Positions 37,966-46,419 are shown, numbered from the stretch's first letter. The stretch: 64,000 bases of DNA from CAVIQK01 sp964613035 (GCA_964613035.1 CAZTFQ010000005.1:50722-114721), one strand, 5' to 3'. A program made the numbers and translations. The notes: generated from the sequence alone by a model not told the origin.

Positions 37966-39102
37966 TTATTTGTCAAGGGTGAAATTGATGTTGCTCTCTG
38001 CAAATTGAGCGGTCCACCATGCTTCGACGTTGATGTCGGCAGCTACTTCGGACTTAATTTCTATAGTACCGTCTTTGATAGCATTGAACAGAGTGTTGTA
38101 TTGAGCTTTGGTGAAGGAATCCGAGAATCTGCTGGTGGAGAAAGGAATTCCGGTAGCATCGTCGGAAGCACCGAGATTCTGAGTCTTACCGGCAAGAACG
38201 TTATCCCACTCGTTGTTGTATATCTGACCGAGAACCTTTTCTACGGACACGGAAAGGCCTTTAACTGCAGAGGTGATAACTCTTTCGGAAAGATTGCTCT
38301 GGTCGACGTCGACACCGATTATTTTACCGTCGGTAGTAAGTTCTGCAGCAGCTTTTACGCTTGAGAACATAGAACCGCCGCAAGCGAAGACCACTTCGGT
38401 CCCGGTATTATACCAACCGGTAATTTGAGTTTGAAGCTCGTTGGAAGCAGAGAAGCTGTCGCCATATAAGAAACTAATCTTAACGTCAACTTTCTTTTCG
38501 AGCAATTTAGCTGCCGCATTGGCACCCTGTACATAACCGTAAGCGAAGCGGTTGCAAGCAGGGTTAGATCCGCCGCCACCAAAGGTACCGCCGAGCTTAG
38601 TATAGCCGTCGATAACTGCGGCATAACCAGCCATAAATCCAGATTCTTGCTCTTTATAAACGATAGCGGTTACGTTGCTGAGAACAGTACCGTTGTCATT
38701 ACCATCTTCATTAACGGAATCGGTGATTGACCAGCCGTCAACGAAGACAAATTTGACTTCGGGAGACTCTTTAGCAACGGTACGCATTGCACTGGCTTGT
38801 AAGAAACCGGGGGCTACGATAACCTTAGCACCGTTCTTGATAGCCTGACGCATCGCGGCAACACGGTCGTTGTCGTTGGCATCGGCACCGTTGGCGGGCT
38901 GGTAATAGTTATAAGACAATTCGTGAGCTTCGGCATACTTCTTAGCACCCTCATAAGTACCTTGGTTGAAACCGCCGTCCATAAGCTGACCTACGTCGGT
39001 TACGACTGCGATTTCATAGACTTCGTTGTCACAGCCGGCGAAGATCGCGATGCAAGATACTGCGACGACTACGCAAAGCAGAACTGCTAACAATTTTTTC
39101 AT
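37966..39102 (-). CDS. bmpA: BMP-family nucleoside-binding lipoprotein
   Basis: Captures nucleosides outside the membrane for the ABC importer encoded next. The 378-residue precursor has a signal peptide MKKLLAVLLCVVVAVSCIAI with lipobox FAGC, so Cys would be lipidated. VTDVGQLMDGGFNQGTYEG is the BMP-family opening. GAKVIVAPGFLQ and FVDGWS follow, and KIIGVDVDQSN lies in the second lobe. GGAGG precedes ATG 39102; the codon at 39147 is upstream of the ribosome site and rejected. B. subtilis nupN is the nearest named counterpart by context. Confidence 0.94.
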   Translation of the reverse strand: MKKLLAVLLCVVVAVSCIAIFAGCDNEVYEIAVVTDVGQLMDGGFNQGTYEGAKKYAEAHELSYNYYQPANGADANDNDRVAAMRQAIKNGAKVIVAPGFLQASAMRTVAKESPEVKFVFVDGWSITDSVNEDGNDNGTVLSNVTAIVYKEQESGFMAGYAAVIDGYTKLGGTFGGGGSNPACNRFAYGYVQGANAAAKLLEKKVDVKISFLYGDSFSASNELQTQITGWYNTGTEVVFACGGSMFSSVKAAAELTTDGKIIGVDVDQSNLSERVITSAVKGLSVSVEKVLGQIYNNEWDNVLAGKTQNLGASDDATGIPFSTSRFSDSFTKAQYNTLFNAIKDGTIEIKSEVAADINVEAWWTAQFAESNINFTLDK

Positions 39103-39151
39103 TTTGGAATCCTCCATACAAATATTTTTATTCGGTCTTACGACCATAAGT

Positions 39152-39179
39152 ATTATATCACGCTAAAAATACTTGTCAA
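39152..39179 (-). promoter_or_regulatory. Sigma-A promoter of the nucleoside uptake and salvage cluster
   Basis: Minus strand TTGACA (39179-39174), 16-base spacer, TATAAT (39157-39152). The 5' leader of ~45 bases has a small GGTC/GACC hairpin but no riboswitch fold. Confidence 0.75.
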
Positions 39180-39234
39180 TATCAAGACGGAAAAAAAGTG
39201 TGCACTTTTAAGATAAATTTAAGTAAAATTTTTC

Positions 39235-40086
39235 TTATCGTTTTTCGGCGACGTATTCCGCGACGAGGAGCTCCGGGCGATTGAATATTCTGGGGACGGG
39301 GGCGGAGCTTCCGAGTCCTCTGGAGACTATCATATCAGTATTATTATTCTTATATATACCTTGAGTATACTTAGGGAACAAGCCCTGACTCTTGGTGTAG
39401 ACGCCTTTTCCGAAGATTCTCCATTGACCGCCGTGGGCGTGACCCGAGAAGACGTAGTCGTACTCTAGAGAGGTATAGGCGGACATAAATTCCGGACGGT
39501 GCGAGAGCGCCAGGACGGGGCGGGCGGGGGGCTCCTCCAGCGAACGCGCCCTCTTCTCCAGCGCGGATTCTTGATCGGACAAAGAATAGACGTTGGGGTC
39601 GTCGAGTCCCAGAATAGAGAACGATTTCCCGTTACATTCCGCTAAATAGTATTCGTCTTCCAACACAATGACGCCGTAGTTTTTTAATCGATTCTTAATA
39701 TCTTCGTATACGTCTATAGGGAGATTGGCTTCGTGATTACCCGTGACGAAGACGAGTTTTTGCCCTTGGAGTTTTTCGACCAATGCGAAAGCGTTTTCCG
39801 TACCGTTATCATCGAACGTATCCCCCGTGAAAAAAACGTAATCGGGGTTGATATCCAGCACCTTTTCTGCCAATTTCTCGTTATCTACGCCGAAAGAAGC
39901 GTTATGCAGGTCGGATATCACGGCTATTTTCAGACCGGACAGTCTGTCGTCCTCGATCGTATAGACGGTAGTCCCGAAGGTAGAATTCTCCCACACCAAG
40001 TATGCGGAAAAAATCAAAATCAATGAAATTATCACAATAATCGCTATAAACATTCCGCGGACATCCTTAAAAGTGGTGTTTTTCAC
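39235..40086 (-). CDS. Membrane-anchored metallophosphoesterase (YkuE/YaeI-like)
   Basis: Residues 8-32 form one membrane segment, after which the catalytic domain lies outside or at the membrane face. All five dimetal motifs of the calcineurin-like fold are present: AVISDLHNASF, FFTGDTFDD, VTGNHEAN, LALSHRPEF and FSGHAHGGQWR. The 283-residue length fits the YkuE/YaeI group; UDP-diacylglucosamine-type or other lipid phosphoesterase activity is possible. It stands alone with its own promoter. Confidence 0.88.
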   Translation of the reverse strand: MKNTTFKDVRGMFIAIIVIISLILIFSAYLVWENSTFGTTVYTIEDDRLSGLKIAVISDLHNASFGVDNEKLAEKVLDINPDYVFFTGDTFDDNGTENAFALVEKLQGQKLVFVTGNHEANLPIDVYEDIKNRLKNYGVIVLEDEYYLAECNGKSFSILGLDDPNVYSLSDQESALEKRARSLEEPPARPVLALSHRPEFMSAYTSLEYDYVFSGHAHGGQWRIFGKGVYTKSQGLFPKYTQGIYKNNNTDMIVSRGLGSSAPVPRIFNRPELLVAEYVAEKR

Positions 40087-40096
40087 GTTATATTAT

Positions 40097-40126
40097 ATTG
40101 TAACACGCGTAAAAGAATACTGTCAA
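40097..40126 (-). promoter_or_regulatory. Sigma-A promoter of the metallophosphoesterase gene
   Basis: Minus strand TTGACA (40126-40121), 18-base spacer, TACAAT (40102-40097). The leader is only about 10 bases, and no clear ribosome site precedes the ATG. Confidence 0.55.
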
Positions 40127-40185
40127 AGGGGGATAACCGATGAGAAAATAAGAATAGTTTTTTAACCTAAATTAAAATATTTTTT

Positions 40186-40530
40186 CTATTTATTGATTTT
40201 AGCGGTATTAATGGATGCAATTAAAAGACGACGAATAGTTCCGCAACAGTTATACAATTTATCAATCTCTTGTCGTGTGGCAATATCTGCGTTTATAAAT
40301 AATTCTAGCCAATATTCCGTTTCATAACATTCTTTGAGTGCTATTTTCAATTTAGCAATGAAATCGGCTTTCCCGTGGGCATAATTAGCTTCACGAATAT
40401 TTGCACCGATTGACGTAGAACTGCGCTCTAGCTGATTTACAAGCGAATAATGTCCTTTAATCGACTCGCAAAAACTCACTGCATCTATAGCTAACTCCAT
40501 TGATAAATCTACTAATTTATTGTCTTTCAT
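40186..40530 (-). CDS. Four-helix-bundle protein (S23/IVP family)
   Basis: The 114-residue protein matches the four-helix-bundle family first seen in 23S rRNA intervening sequences, and related to the accessory Avd protein of diversity-generating retroelements. Typical blocks are LVDLSMELAID, LVNQLERSSTSIGANIREANYAHGKADFIAKLKIALKE and a TEYWLELF helix. Its DNA is more AT-rich than the neighbours, which fits recent arrival. It is not inside an rRNA and no reverse transcriptase is near. AAAGGTG lies before the ATG. Immediately upstream (40594-40768) is an array of hairpins that may be part of the same element. Function of the free-standing family members is unknown. Confidence 0.88.
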   Translation of the reverse strand: MKDNKLVDLSMELAIDAVSFCESIKGHYSLVNQLERSSTSIGANIREANYAHGKADFIAKLKIALKECYETEYWLELFINADIATRQEIDKLYNCCGTIRRLLIASINTAKINK

Positions 40531-40593
40531 TTGTACACCTTTAATATAAGTCTAGCAAATTTAATTAAAAATTGCAAAAGAATTTAAAAAACC

Positions 40594-40768
40594 ATGAAAT
40601 ATCCGCCTACTGGCGGATATGAAACAATTGCAAAGCAATTATGAAATTTTCTACTTCGCAGAAAATGAAATAAAATAAATCCTATCTTGCCACAAGGCAT
40701 TTCATTCGCTAAAAGCGAATTTCATATACGAAGTGTATTTCATAAATCCGACATAGGATTTATTTCAT
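40594..40768. repeat. Array of small hairpins separated by ATGAAAT / ATTTCAT heptamers
   Basis: Four ATGAAAY heptamers (40594, 40619, 40641, 40665) lie on the left. Four copies of the reverse complement ATTTCAT (40699, 40719, 40737, 40762) lie on the right. Between neighbours sits a small inverted repeat: ATCCGCC/GGCGGAT, AATTGC/GCAATT, TTTTCT/AGAAAA, CTTG/CAAG, TTCGCT/AGCGAA, ATAC/GTAT and AAATCC/GGATTT. The outer ATAAATCCTAT/ATAGGATTTAT pair could close the right half. The sequence predicts a branched, multi-stem RNA or cruciform. The 80 bases on either side contain no gene. Confidence 0.8.
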
Positions 40769-40770
40769 TG

Positions 40771-40800
40771 AAAAAGCACTTACGTTCGCAAGTGCTTTTT
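40771..40800 (-). terminator. Intrinsic terminator of tRNA-Ala
   Basis: AAAAAGCACTT pairs with AAGTGCTTTTT around an eight-base loop. On the minus strand it begins three bases after the tRNA 3' end and ends in T5. Confidence 0.8.
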
Positions 40801-40802
40801 CT

Positions 40803-40878
40803 TGGTGGAGCATATCGGGGTCGAACCGGTGACCTCTTGAATGCCATTCAAGCGCTCTACCAACTGAGCTAATGCCCC
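40803..40878 (-). tRNA. tRNA-Ala (anticodon GGC), CCA encoded
   Basis: Acceptor GGGGCAT pairs with ATGCTCC and includes the G3:U70 wobble pair that identifies tRNA-Ala. The anticodon stem CTTGA/TCAAG closes loop ATGGCAT, anticodon GGC. GGTTCGACC forms the T arm; discriminator A and CCA follow. Confidence 0.94.
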
Positions 40879-40892
40879 TTGAATTCCTTATG

Positions 40893-40921
40893 ATATTAGC
40901 ACAAGGAATTTTTTAAGTCAA
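40893..40921 (-). promoter_or_regulatory. Sigma-A promoter of tRNA-Ala
   Basis: Minus strand TTGACT (40921-40916), 17-base spacer, TAATAT (40898-40893), 15 bases before the mature tRNA 5' end. Confidence 0.7.
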
Positions 40922-40966
40922 ATATTTTTTTAATATTCGTCGGTAAAATCCGAAAATTTCGGTTGA

Positions 40967-42328
40967 TTACTTGACGAATGCCGAAAAGGCGAGGTGCGCC
41001 GAGTACAAATCCGCCTTGGAAATGAGCTCGTTGGGGGAATGCATTGCAAGTACGGGCACTCCTACGTCGACAGTCTCGATGTTGTTGTTGCTTATGAATT
41101 TGGCAACCGTTCCGCCACCGCCGAGGTCGACTCTGCCCAGTTCCGCGGTCTGCCAGACCACTCCGTTGTCGTTGAAGAGCTTACGAATATATCCGACGAG
41201 TTCCGCCGAAGCGTCGTTGGAGCCGGACTTGCCTCTTGCTCCCGTAAACTTGCACATAGCGACACCCTTGTTCATAAAGGAAGTATTGAGGTCCTCGAAG
41301 CAGGACGCGAACGCGGGGTCGTAGCCTGCGGTAACGTCTGCGGACAGGCATATGGAATTTTGTCTGAGGACGGACGGGAGTACGCCGTAGTTGCGGGCGA
41401 TTTCGTCCAAAATGTCTCTTATGATTATGCACTGCATTCCGGAGGGGCCTTCGGAGCCGATTTCTTCTTTATCGGCAAGGATGGTTAAAACCGTACGATC
41501 GGTTTTAGCGCCGATTGTCGCGGTTATCTCGGGGTAAGCGCAGACTCTGTCGTCGTGTCCGTAACCTGCGATGAACGCTCTGTCGAATCCTACGTCTCTG
41601 GACTTATGCGCGGGGACTACTTCCAGCTCTGCGGAGAGGAAGTCTTCTTCTATCATTCCGTACTCGCAATTGAGTATCTCGAGGACGCCCTTTTTCACCG
41701 CGTCCTTATCTTCTCCCTGTACGGGGATACCGCCGACTATGATGTTGAGATTCTCCGCTTCGAAGCCTTCCGCGATAGTCTTCCTTGCCTGCTCTTGTCC
41801 GAGATGAGGAAGAATGTCGGAAATATAGAACACTGGGTCGGAGTCCTTTTCGCCTACTGCTATATCTATCTTGGAACCGTCTTTAAGTACGACTGCGCCG
41901 TGCAGGGCGAGCGGGATGGTCAGCCATTGATACTTCTTGATACCGCCGTAATAATGGGTCTTGAGATAAGCCATGCCTGCTTTCTCGTACATCGGGACCT
42001 GCTTGAGGTCGAGACGGGGGCTGTCCACGTGAGCTACCAAAATACGGACGCCTTCTTTAATAGATTCTTCCGTACCGGCTCTGAGAATGAAGAGAGCCTT
42101 GCCTCTGTTGTTGAGATAGAGTTTGGAGCCGGGGACGATTTTATCGCCGAGGCGATACTCGGAATAACCTTCCTTTTTCAGCCAGTCCACGGTATAAGCG
42201 ACGGTTTCGCGTTCCGTCTTACCTGCGTCGAGGAACTTTTTATAACCCTCGGCATAATCGAATATTTCACGGACGGTGTTTTCGTCCGCGTTTTTGTAAA
42301 CGTTGGTTCTTTCATAACAAGATATCAT
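40967..42328 (-). CDS. apeB: M18 family aspartyl aminopeptidase
   Basis: A cytosolic dizinc aminopeptidase that removes N-terminal acidic residues from peptides. The 453-residue length is typical. Metal and catalytic motifs are LVAHVDSPRLDLKQ, LADKEEIGSEGPSGMQ and VLAMHSPNELISKADLY near the end; AGYGHDDRVCAY is also conserved. GAGGTG precedes ATG 42328 by five bases. The in-frame codon at 42409 lies upstream of the promoter and is rejected. The gene is monocistronic, divergent from the fucose operon. Confidence 0.93.
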   Translation of the reverse strand: MISCYERTNVYKNADENTVREIFDYAEGYKKFLDAGKTERETVAYTVDWLKKEGYSEYRLGDKIVPGSKLYLNNRGKALFILRAGTEESIKEGVRILVAHVDSPRLDLKQVPMYEKAGMAYLKTHYYGGIKKYQWLTIPLALHGAVVLKDGSKIDIAVGEKDSDPVFYISDILPHLGQEQARKTIAEGFEAENLNIIVGGIPVQGEDKDAVKKGVLEILNCEYGMIEEDFLSAELEVVPAHKSRDVGFDRAFIAGYGHDDRVCAYPEITATIGAKTDRTVLTILADKEEIGSEGPSGMQCIIIRDILDEIARNYGVLPSVLRQNSICLSADVTAGYDPAFASCFEDLNTSFMNKGVAMCKFTGARGKSGSNDASAELVGYIRKLFNDNGVVWQTAELGRVDLGGGGTVAKFISNNNIETVDVGVPVLAMHSPNELISKADLYSAHLAFSAFVK

Positions 42329-42359
42329 ATTAACACCTCTAAAAACGTAAATTACTCCG

Positions 42360-42388
42360 ATTATATCACGGAGCGGTCGAGATGTAAA
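42360..42388 (-). promoter_or_regulatory. Sigma-A promoter of the M18 aminopeptidase gene
   Basis: Minus strand TTTACA (42388-42383), 17-base spacer, TATAAT (42365-42360), giving a leader of about 25 bases with the GAGGTG ribosome site. Confidence 0.7.
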
Positions 42389-42453
42389 CTTTTTGACGAG
42401 AAGTCGCATCCTTCGGTTGCTAAGTCTCGACGTAATAAAGTTTTCGATTTTCT

Positions 42454-42482
42454 ATTGTAATTTAACTAGAATTTTATTATAA
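42454..42482 (+). promoter_or_regulatory. Sigma-A promoter of the L-fucose operon
   Basis: TTGTAA (42454-42459), 17-base spacer, TATAAT (42477-42482). The ~45-base leader to the fucI start has no clear operator palindrome, and no regulator gene is adjacent. Confidence 0.65.
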
Positions 42483-42533
42483 TCGTTATTAGGCGTGTAT
42501 GCGTCATCGATATTTATTATACGGAGGTCAGCA

Positions 42534-44333
42534 ATGGAAAAAAGAATTATAGGCGATTATCCCGTCATCGGAATAAGACCCACTATCGACGGTCGAAGAG
42601 GCGTACTGGGAGTACGCGAAAGTCTGGAGGATCAGACTATGAATATGGCGAAATCCGCCAAGGAGCTGTTTGAAAAGAATCTTTTCTATTCCAACGGCGA
42701 GCACGTCAAAGTGGTCATTGCGGACACTACCATAGGCAGAGTGGCGGAAGCCGCCGCCTGCGAAGCCAAGTTTAAAAAAGAAGGCGTCGACATAACTCTC
42801 ACCGTTACGCCCTGCTGGTGTTACGGCAGCGAGACTATGGATATGAATCCTCTGACGATAAAGGGCGTGTGGGGATTCAACGGCACTGAAAGACCCGGCG
42901 CGGTGTATCTGGCGGCGGTACTTGCCGCGCACGCGCAAAAAGGTCTGCCGGCATTCGGCATCTACGGAAAGGACGTACAGGACATGGACGACACTTCCAT
43001 CCCCGAGGACGTCAAGGAAAAACTTCTCCGCTTCGGCAGAGCGGCGATAGCCGCGGCTACGATGAGAGGTAAGTCGTATCTTCAGATAGGTTCTATCTGC
43101 ATGGGTATAGCGGGTTCTATCATCAACGTGGAATTCTTCGAAGAATATCTCGGAATGAGAGTGGAGAGCGTAGACGAAGTGGAAGTCATCAGACGAATGG
43201 AAAACGGCATCTACGATCACGAGGAGTACGAAAAGGCTCTGGAATGGACCAAGAAAAAATGTAAAATCGGTTGGGACAAAAACCCCGAAGCGTTGCAAGC
43301 TTCCGACGAGAAAAAAGCCGACCAGCTGGAATTCGTCGTCAAGATGATGTGTATAATCAAGGACCTGATGAACGGTAACAAGAATCTTCCTAAAGGTTGC
43401 GAAGAGGAAGCCGTGGGACACAATGCCATCGTAGGCGGATTCCAAGGACAGCGTCAATGGACGGACTTCTACCCCAACTGCGATTATCCGGAAGCACTGC
43501 TTAACTCTTCCTTCGACTGGAACGGCGCGAGAGAGCCCTACGTGCTGGCTACGGAAAACGACACTCTCAACGCAACGAGCATGCTCTTCGGCAAGCTTCT
43601 CACGGGCAGAGCTCAGATGTTCTCCGACGTGAGGACTTACTGGAGCGCGGATTCCGTCAAAAGAACTACCGGTTACGAGCTGGAAGGTCACGCGAAAGAG
43701 GCGGGAGGATTTTTACACTTAATCAATTCCGGTGCCTCGTGTCTGGACTTCTCCGGAGCGGTCAAAGACGATAACGGCAATCCCGTCGTCAAGCCTTTCT
43801 GGGAGATGAGCGAAAAGGATCAAGACGCACTGCTCGATGCTACGGAGTGGTGTTTCGCGGATCTCGGTTACTTCCGCGGCGGCGGATACTCGTCCAGATT
43901 CGAAACGAAAGTCGAGATGCCCGCTACGATGATGAGACTCAACATAGTTAAAGGTCTCGGACCCGTCATGCAGATATGCGAAGGTTACACCGTGGCACTG
44001 CCCGAAAAGGTTTCGGACGCTCTGTGGAAACGTACCGACTACACCTGGCCTTGCACTTGGTTTACTCCCGTCATAACCGGGAAAGGCGCGTTCAAGTCCG
44101 CGTACGACGTGATGAACAACTGGGGCGCCAATCACGGTGCGATTTCTTACGGTCATATCGGAGCGGATCTCATCACTCTGTGCAGCATATTAAGGATACC
44201 CGTATGCATGCACAACGTAGACGAGGATAAAATATTCCGTCCGGCGGCGTGGAACGCGTTCGGTATGGACAAAGAAGGACAGGATTTCCGCGCCTGTCAG
44301 GTATACGGTCCTCTCTTCAAAACGATTAAGTAA
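42534..44333 (+). CDS. fucI: L-fucose isomerase
   Basis: Converts L-fucose to L-fuculose. The 599-residue product matches FucI in length and motifs: YPVIGIRPTIDGRRGVLGVRESLE at the start, TPCWCYGSETMDM, YLQIGSICMGIAGS and GGFQGQRQWTDF. HLINSGA and NNWGANHGAISYGHIGADLITL near the end carry the metal-binding histidine region. GGAGGT is five bases before ATG 42534; the codon at 42495 is rejected. First gene of a three-gene operon for fucose breakdown to dihydroxyacetone phosphate and lactaldehyde. Confidence 0.96.
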   Translation: MEKRIIGDYPVIGIRPTIDGRRGVLGVRESLEDQTMNMAKSAKELFEKNLFYSNGEHVKVVIADTTIGRVAEAAACEAKFKKEGVDITLTVTPCWCYGSETMDMNPLTIKGVWGFNGTERPGAVYLAAVLAAHAQKGLPAFGIYGKDVQDMDDTSIPEDVKEKLLRFGRAAIAAATMRGKSYLQIGSICMGIAGSIINVEFFEEYLGMRVESVDEVEVIRRMENGIYDHEEYEKALEWTKKKCKIGWDKNPEALQASDEKKADQLEFVVKMMCIIKDLMNGNKNLPKGCEEEAVGHNAIVGGFQGQRQWTDFYPNCDYPEALLNSSFDWNGAREPYVLATENDTLNATSMLFGKLLTGRAQMFSDVRTYWSADSVKRTTGYELEGHAKEAGGFLHLINSGASCLDFSGAVKDDNGNPVVKPFWEMSEKDQDALLDATEWCFADLGYFRGGGYSSRFETKVEMPATMMRLNIVKGLGPVMQICEGYTVALPEKVSDALWKRTDYTWPCTWFTPVITGKGAFKSAYDVMNNWGANHGAISYGHIGADLITLCSILRIPVCMHNVDEDKIFRPAAWNAFGMDKEGQDFRACQVYGPLFKTIK

Positions 44334-44335
44334 TT

Positions 44336-45730
44336 ATGAATAAAGAAAAACCGTCCGGGGTACTGGCGTTTGACTTCGGAGCAAGTTCCGGCAGAGCCAT
44401 AGTCGGCACCTTAAACGACAACGTTTTAACTACCACCGAAGTCTATCGCTTCTATAACGGAGCGATAGATCGCGGCGGCAAATCGTACTGGGATATAGAC
44501 AGGCTCTTCTCGGAGCTTCTCGTCGGCATAAAAAAGGCTGCGGAAAAGTTCGACGTACTCTCGATAGGTATAGACACCTGGGGGGTTGACTTCGCACTGC
44601 TAAAAGACGGCAGACTCCTCGACCTGCCTCTGTGCTATCGCAACGCCGACAACGACGGGATGGCAGAGGAGCTGGGAAAAAAGATCGATCTCGACAGACT
44701 GTATTCCGTAACAGGCACTCAGATACTGGACATTAATACCGTGTGTCAGTTGCTCGCGCTCAAGACAAACAATCCTTCTCTTGTCGACGACGCCGACGCT
44801 CTCCTTATGATGCCGGACCTCTTCGCGTACCTGCTTACAGGGAATAAGCGCAACGAAATAACCGAGGCGTCAACTTCCGCTCTACTCGACGTGAAAAATC
44901 TCGTCTGGGCTGAAGACATAATGGAAAAGCTGGGAATAAATAAGAACTTATTCTGCGATTTGGTATACCCGGGCGAGGTTATCGGGCACCTAAAAGAGTC
45001 TATATGCGAATATGCGGGCATAACTCCGATACCCGTCCTGGCGGTAGCGGGACACGACACCGAATCGGCTCTGTACGCCATACCCTCCGAAGAAGACGAC
45101 TTCTTGTTTTTATCCTGCGGCACCTGGAGTCTACTTGGGACCAAGCTCAAATCTCCCGTAATCGATCCCGAGCTGAAGTATGAATTCACCAACGAGGTCG
45201 CCGTAAGCGGAGAGATTGCGTTTCTTCAAAACATAACGGGACTGTATGTCGTACAGGAATTGCTCAAAGAGTGGAACGCTCTCGGAGCAGGGCTGAGTTT
45301 TTCCGATCTGGAAAAGGAAGCCGCGGCAGCAGAATACGGCGGACAGCTAATAGACACCGACGATAAAGTTTTCACGGGCACGGGGAGTATGACGGACGGA
45401 CTGAGAAAATATTGCGAAAAGACCTCTCAGAGACTGCCCTCTTCTCGCGGCGAAACGGTCCTGGTACTGTACAAATCTCTTGCCGAAAAATACCGTGCGG
45501 CTATTGAAAAGATCGAGAGTCTGACGAGCAAAAAATTCGACAAGCTGTATATGGTCGGAGGAGGAAGCAAGAGCTCCGTCCTCATCGGGATCATAGAAGA
45601 AGTCTGTCGAAAGAAAGTCGTTCCGTCGGGGACCGAAGGGTCCGCTATCGGAAATATCGCCGTACAGCTGACGGGGTTGAACATAACGGACAAAAAAGAG
45701 CTGTCGACAATACTGGAAAATTCTATTTAA
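44336..45730 (+). CDS. fucK: FGGY sugar kinase, RhaB-like, probably L-fuculokinase
   Basis: The 464-residue protein is an FGGY carbohydrate kinase. The phosphate-1 motif LAFDFGASSGRAIVG, SIGIDTWGVDFALL, AVAGHDTESA and the adenosine motif LYMVGGGSKSSVL are all present. By family it is closest to rhamnulokinase (RhaB). Its place between fucI and a fuculose-phosphate aldolase gene, with a two-base gap after fucI, argues for L-fuculose as substrate. A dual rhamnulose/fuculose role is possible because no rhamnose isomerase is in view. Confidence 0.9.
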   Translation: MNKEKPSGVLAFDFGASSGRAIVGTLNDNVLTTTEVYRFYNGAIDRGGKSYWDIDRLFSELLVGIKKAAEKFDVLSIGIDTWGVDFALLKDGRLLDLPLCYRNADNDGMAEELGKKIDLDRLYSVTGTQILDINTVCQLLALKTNNPSLVDDADALLMMPDLFAYLLTGNKRNEITEASTSALLDVKNLVWAEDIMEKLGINKNLFCDLVYPGEVIGHLKESICEYAGITPIPVLAVAGHDTESALYAIPSEEDDFLFLSCGTWSLLGTKLKSPVIDPELKYEFTNEVAVSGEIAFLQNITGLYVVQELLKEWNALGAGLSFSDLEKEAAAAEYGGQLIDTDDKVFTGTGSMTDGLRKYCEKTSQRLPSSRGETVLVLYKSLAEKYRAAIEKIESLTSKKFDKLYMVGGGSKSSVLIGIIEEVCRKKVVPSGTEGSAIGNIAVQLTGLNITDKKELSTILENSI

Positions 45731-45744
45731 TCAAGGAGAATACA

Positions 45745-46416
45745 ATGAAATACGCTAAGTTGAGAAAACAAATGGTAGACGTCTGCAGAAGGATGTGGAC
45801 GCTGGGCTGGGTCGCAGCCAACGACGGAAATCTGTCCGTAAAAATCAACGACGACCTCTTCATGTGCACGCCCACGGGCGTGAGCAAGAGCTATATCACT
45901 CCGGATATGCTTATTCTTATCAATCGCAAAGGCGAGATAATCGAAGGAAAAGGAAAACCGTCTTCCGAAATCAAAATGCATCTGCGCTGTTACGCGGAGC
46001 GCGACGACGTAGGAGCCGTCATGCACGCACATCCCCCTGTTGCTACCGGGTTTGCCTGTGCGCACGTTCCGCTCGACAGTTATTCGATGATAGAAACCGT
46101 CATCGCGATAGGTTCCGTACCGATCGCTCCTTACGGCACTCCTTCCACCAATGAAGTCCCCGACGGAATAGCGCCCCTTCTTCCCGAGCACGACGTTATC
46201 TTGCTTGAAAATCACGGTGCTCTTACCGTGGGTGCGGACCTGACAACCGCCTACTACAGAATGGAGACGCTGGAGCTGTACGCCAAGATTATGCTCACCG
46301 CCAATCAGCTGGGCGGAGCCAAAGAAATAAGCAAAGAAAACATTGACCGACTCATCTCGATGAGAAGTCAATACAAAGTCACCGGCAGGCACCCGGGATA
46401 TAAAAAGTTTTCTTAA
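45745..46416 (+). CDS. fucA: L-fuculose-1-phosphate aldolase (class II)
   Basis: Cleaves L-fuculose-1-phosphate to dihydroxyacetone phosphate and L-lactaldehyde. The 223-residue zinc aldolase shows WVAANDGNLSVK, TPTGVSKS and the catalytic Glu in SSEIKMH. The zinc ligands are AVMHAHPP and LLENHGALTVG. AAGGAG precedes the start, 14 bases after the kinase gene. A terminator 90 bases on ends the operon. No lactaldehyde reductase or fucose transporter gene is adjacent. Confidence 0.93.
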   Translation: MKYAKLRKQMVDVCRRMWTLGWVAANDGNLSVKINDDLFMCTPTGVSKSYITPDMLILINRKGEIIEGKGKPSSEIKMHLRCYAERDDVGAVMHAHPPVATGFACAHVPLDSYSMIETVIAIGSVPIAPYGTPSTNEVPDGIAPLLPEHDVILLENHGALTVGADLTTAYYRMETLELYAKIMLTANQLGGAKEISKENIDRLISMRSQYKVTGRHPGYKKFS

Positions 46417-46419
46417 GTT

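Noticed and set aside
39103..39151. Purine or other riboswitch before the nucleoside importer
   Set aside because: The leader is only about 45 bases, too short for a purine aptamer plus expression platform; only a four-base stem is seen.
40186..40530. 23S rRNA intervening sequence or diversity-generating retroelement
   Set aside because: The four-helix-bundle gene is not within rRNA, and there is no reverse transcriptase or template/variable repeat pair nearby.
40594..40768. CRISPR array
   Set aside because: Separators are only seven bases, reverse orientation half way, and the intervening units are self-complementary hairpins of unequal length; no cas genes are near.
42528..43691. A 387-codon minus-strand open frame opposite fucI
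   Set aside because: FucI on the plus strand is certain, and the opposite reading is rich in Ser, Phe and His as expected for antisense of this codon usage.
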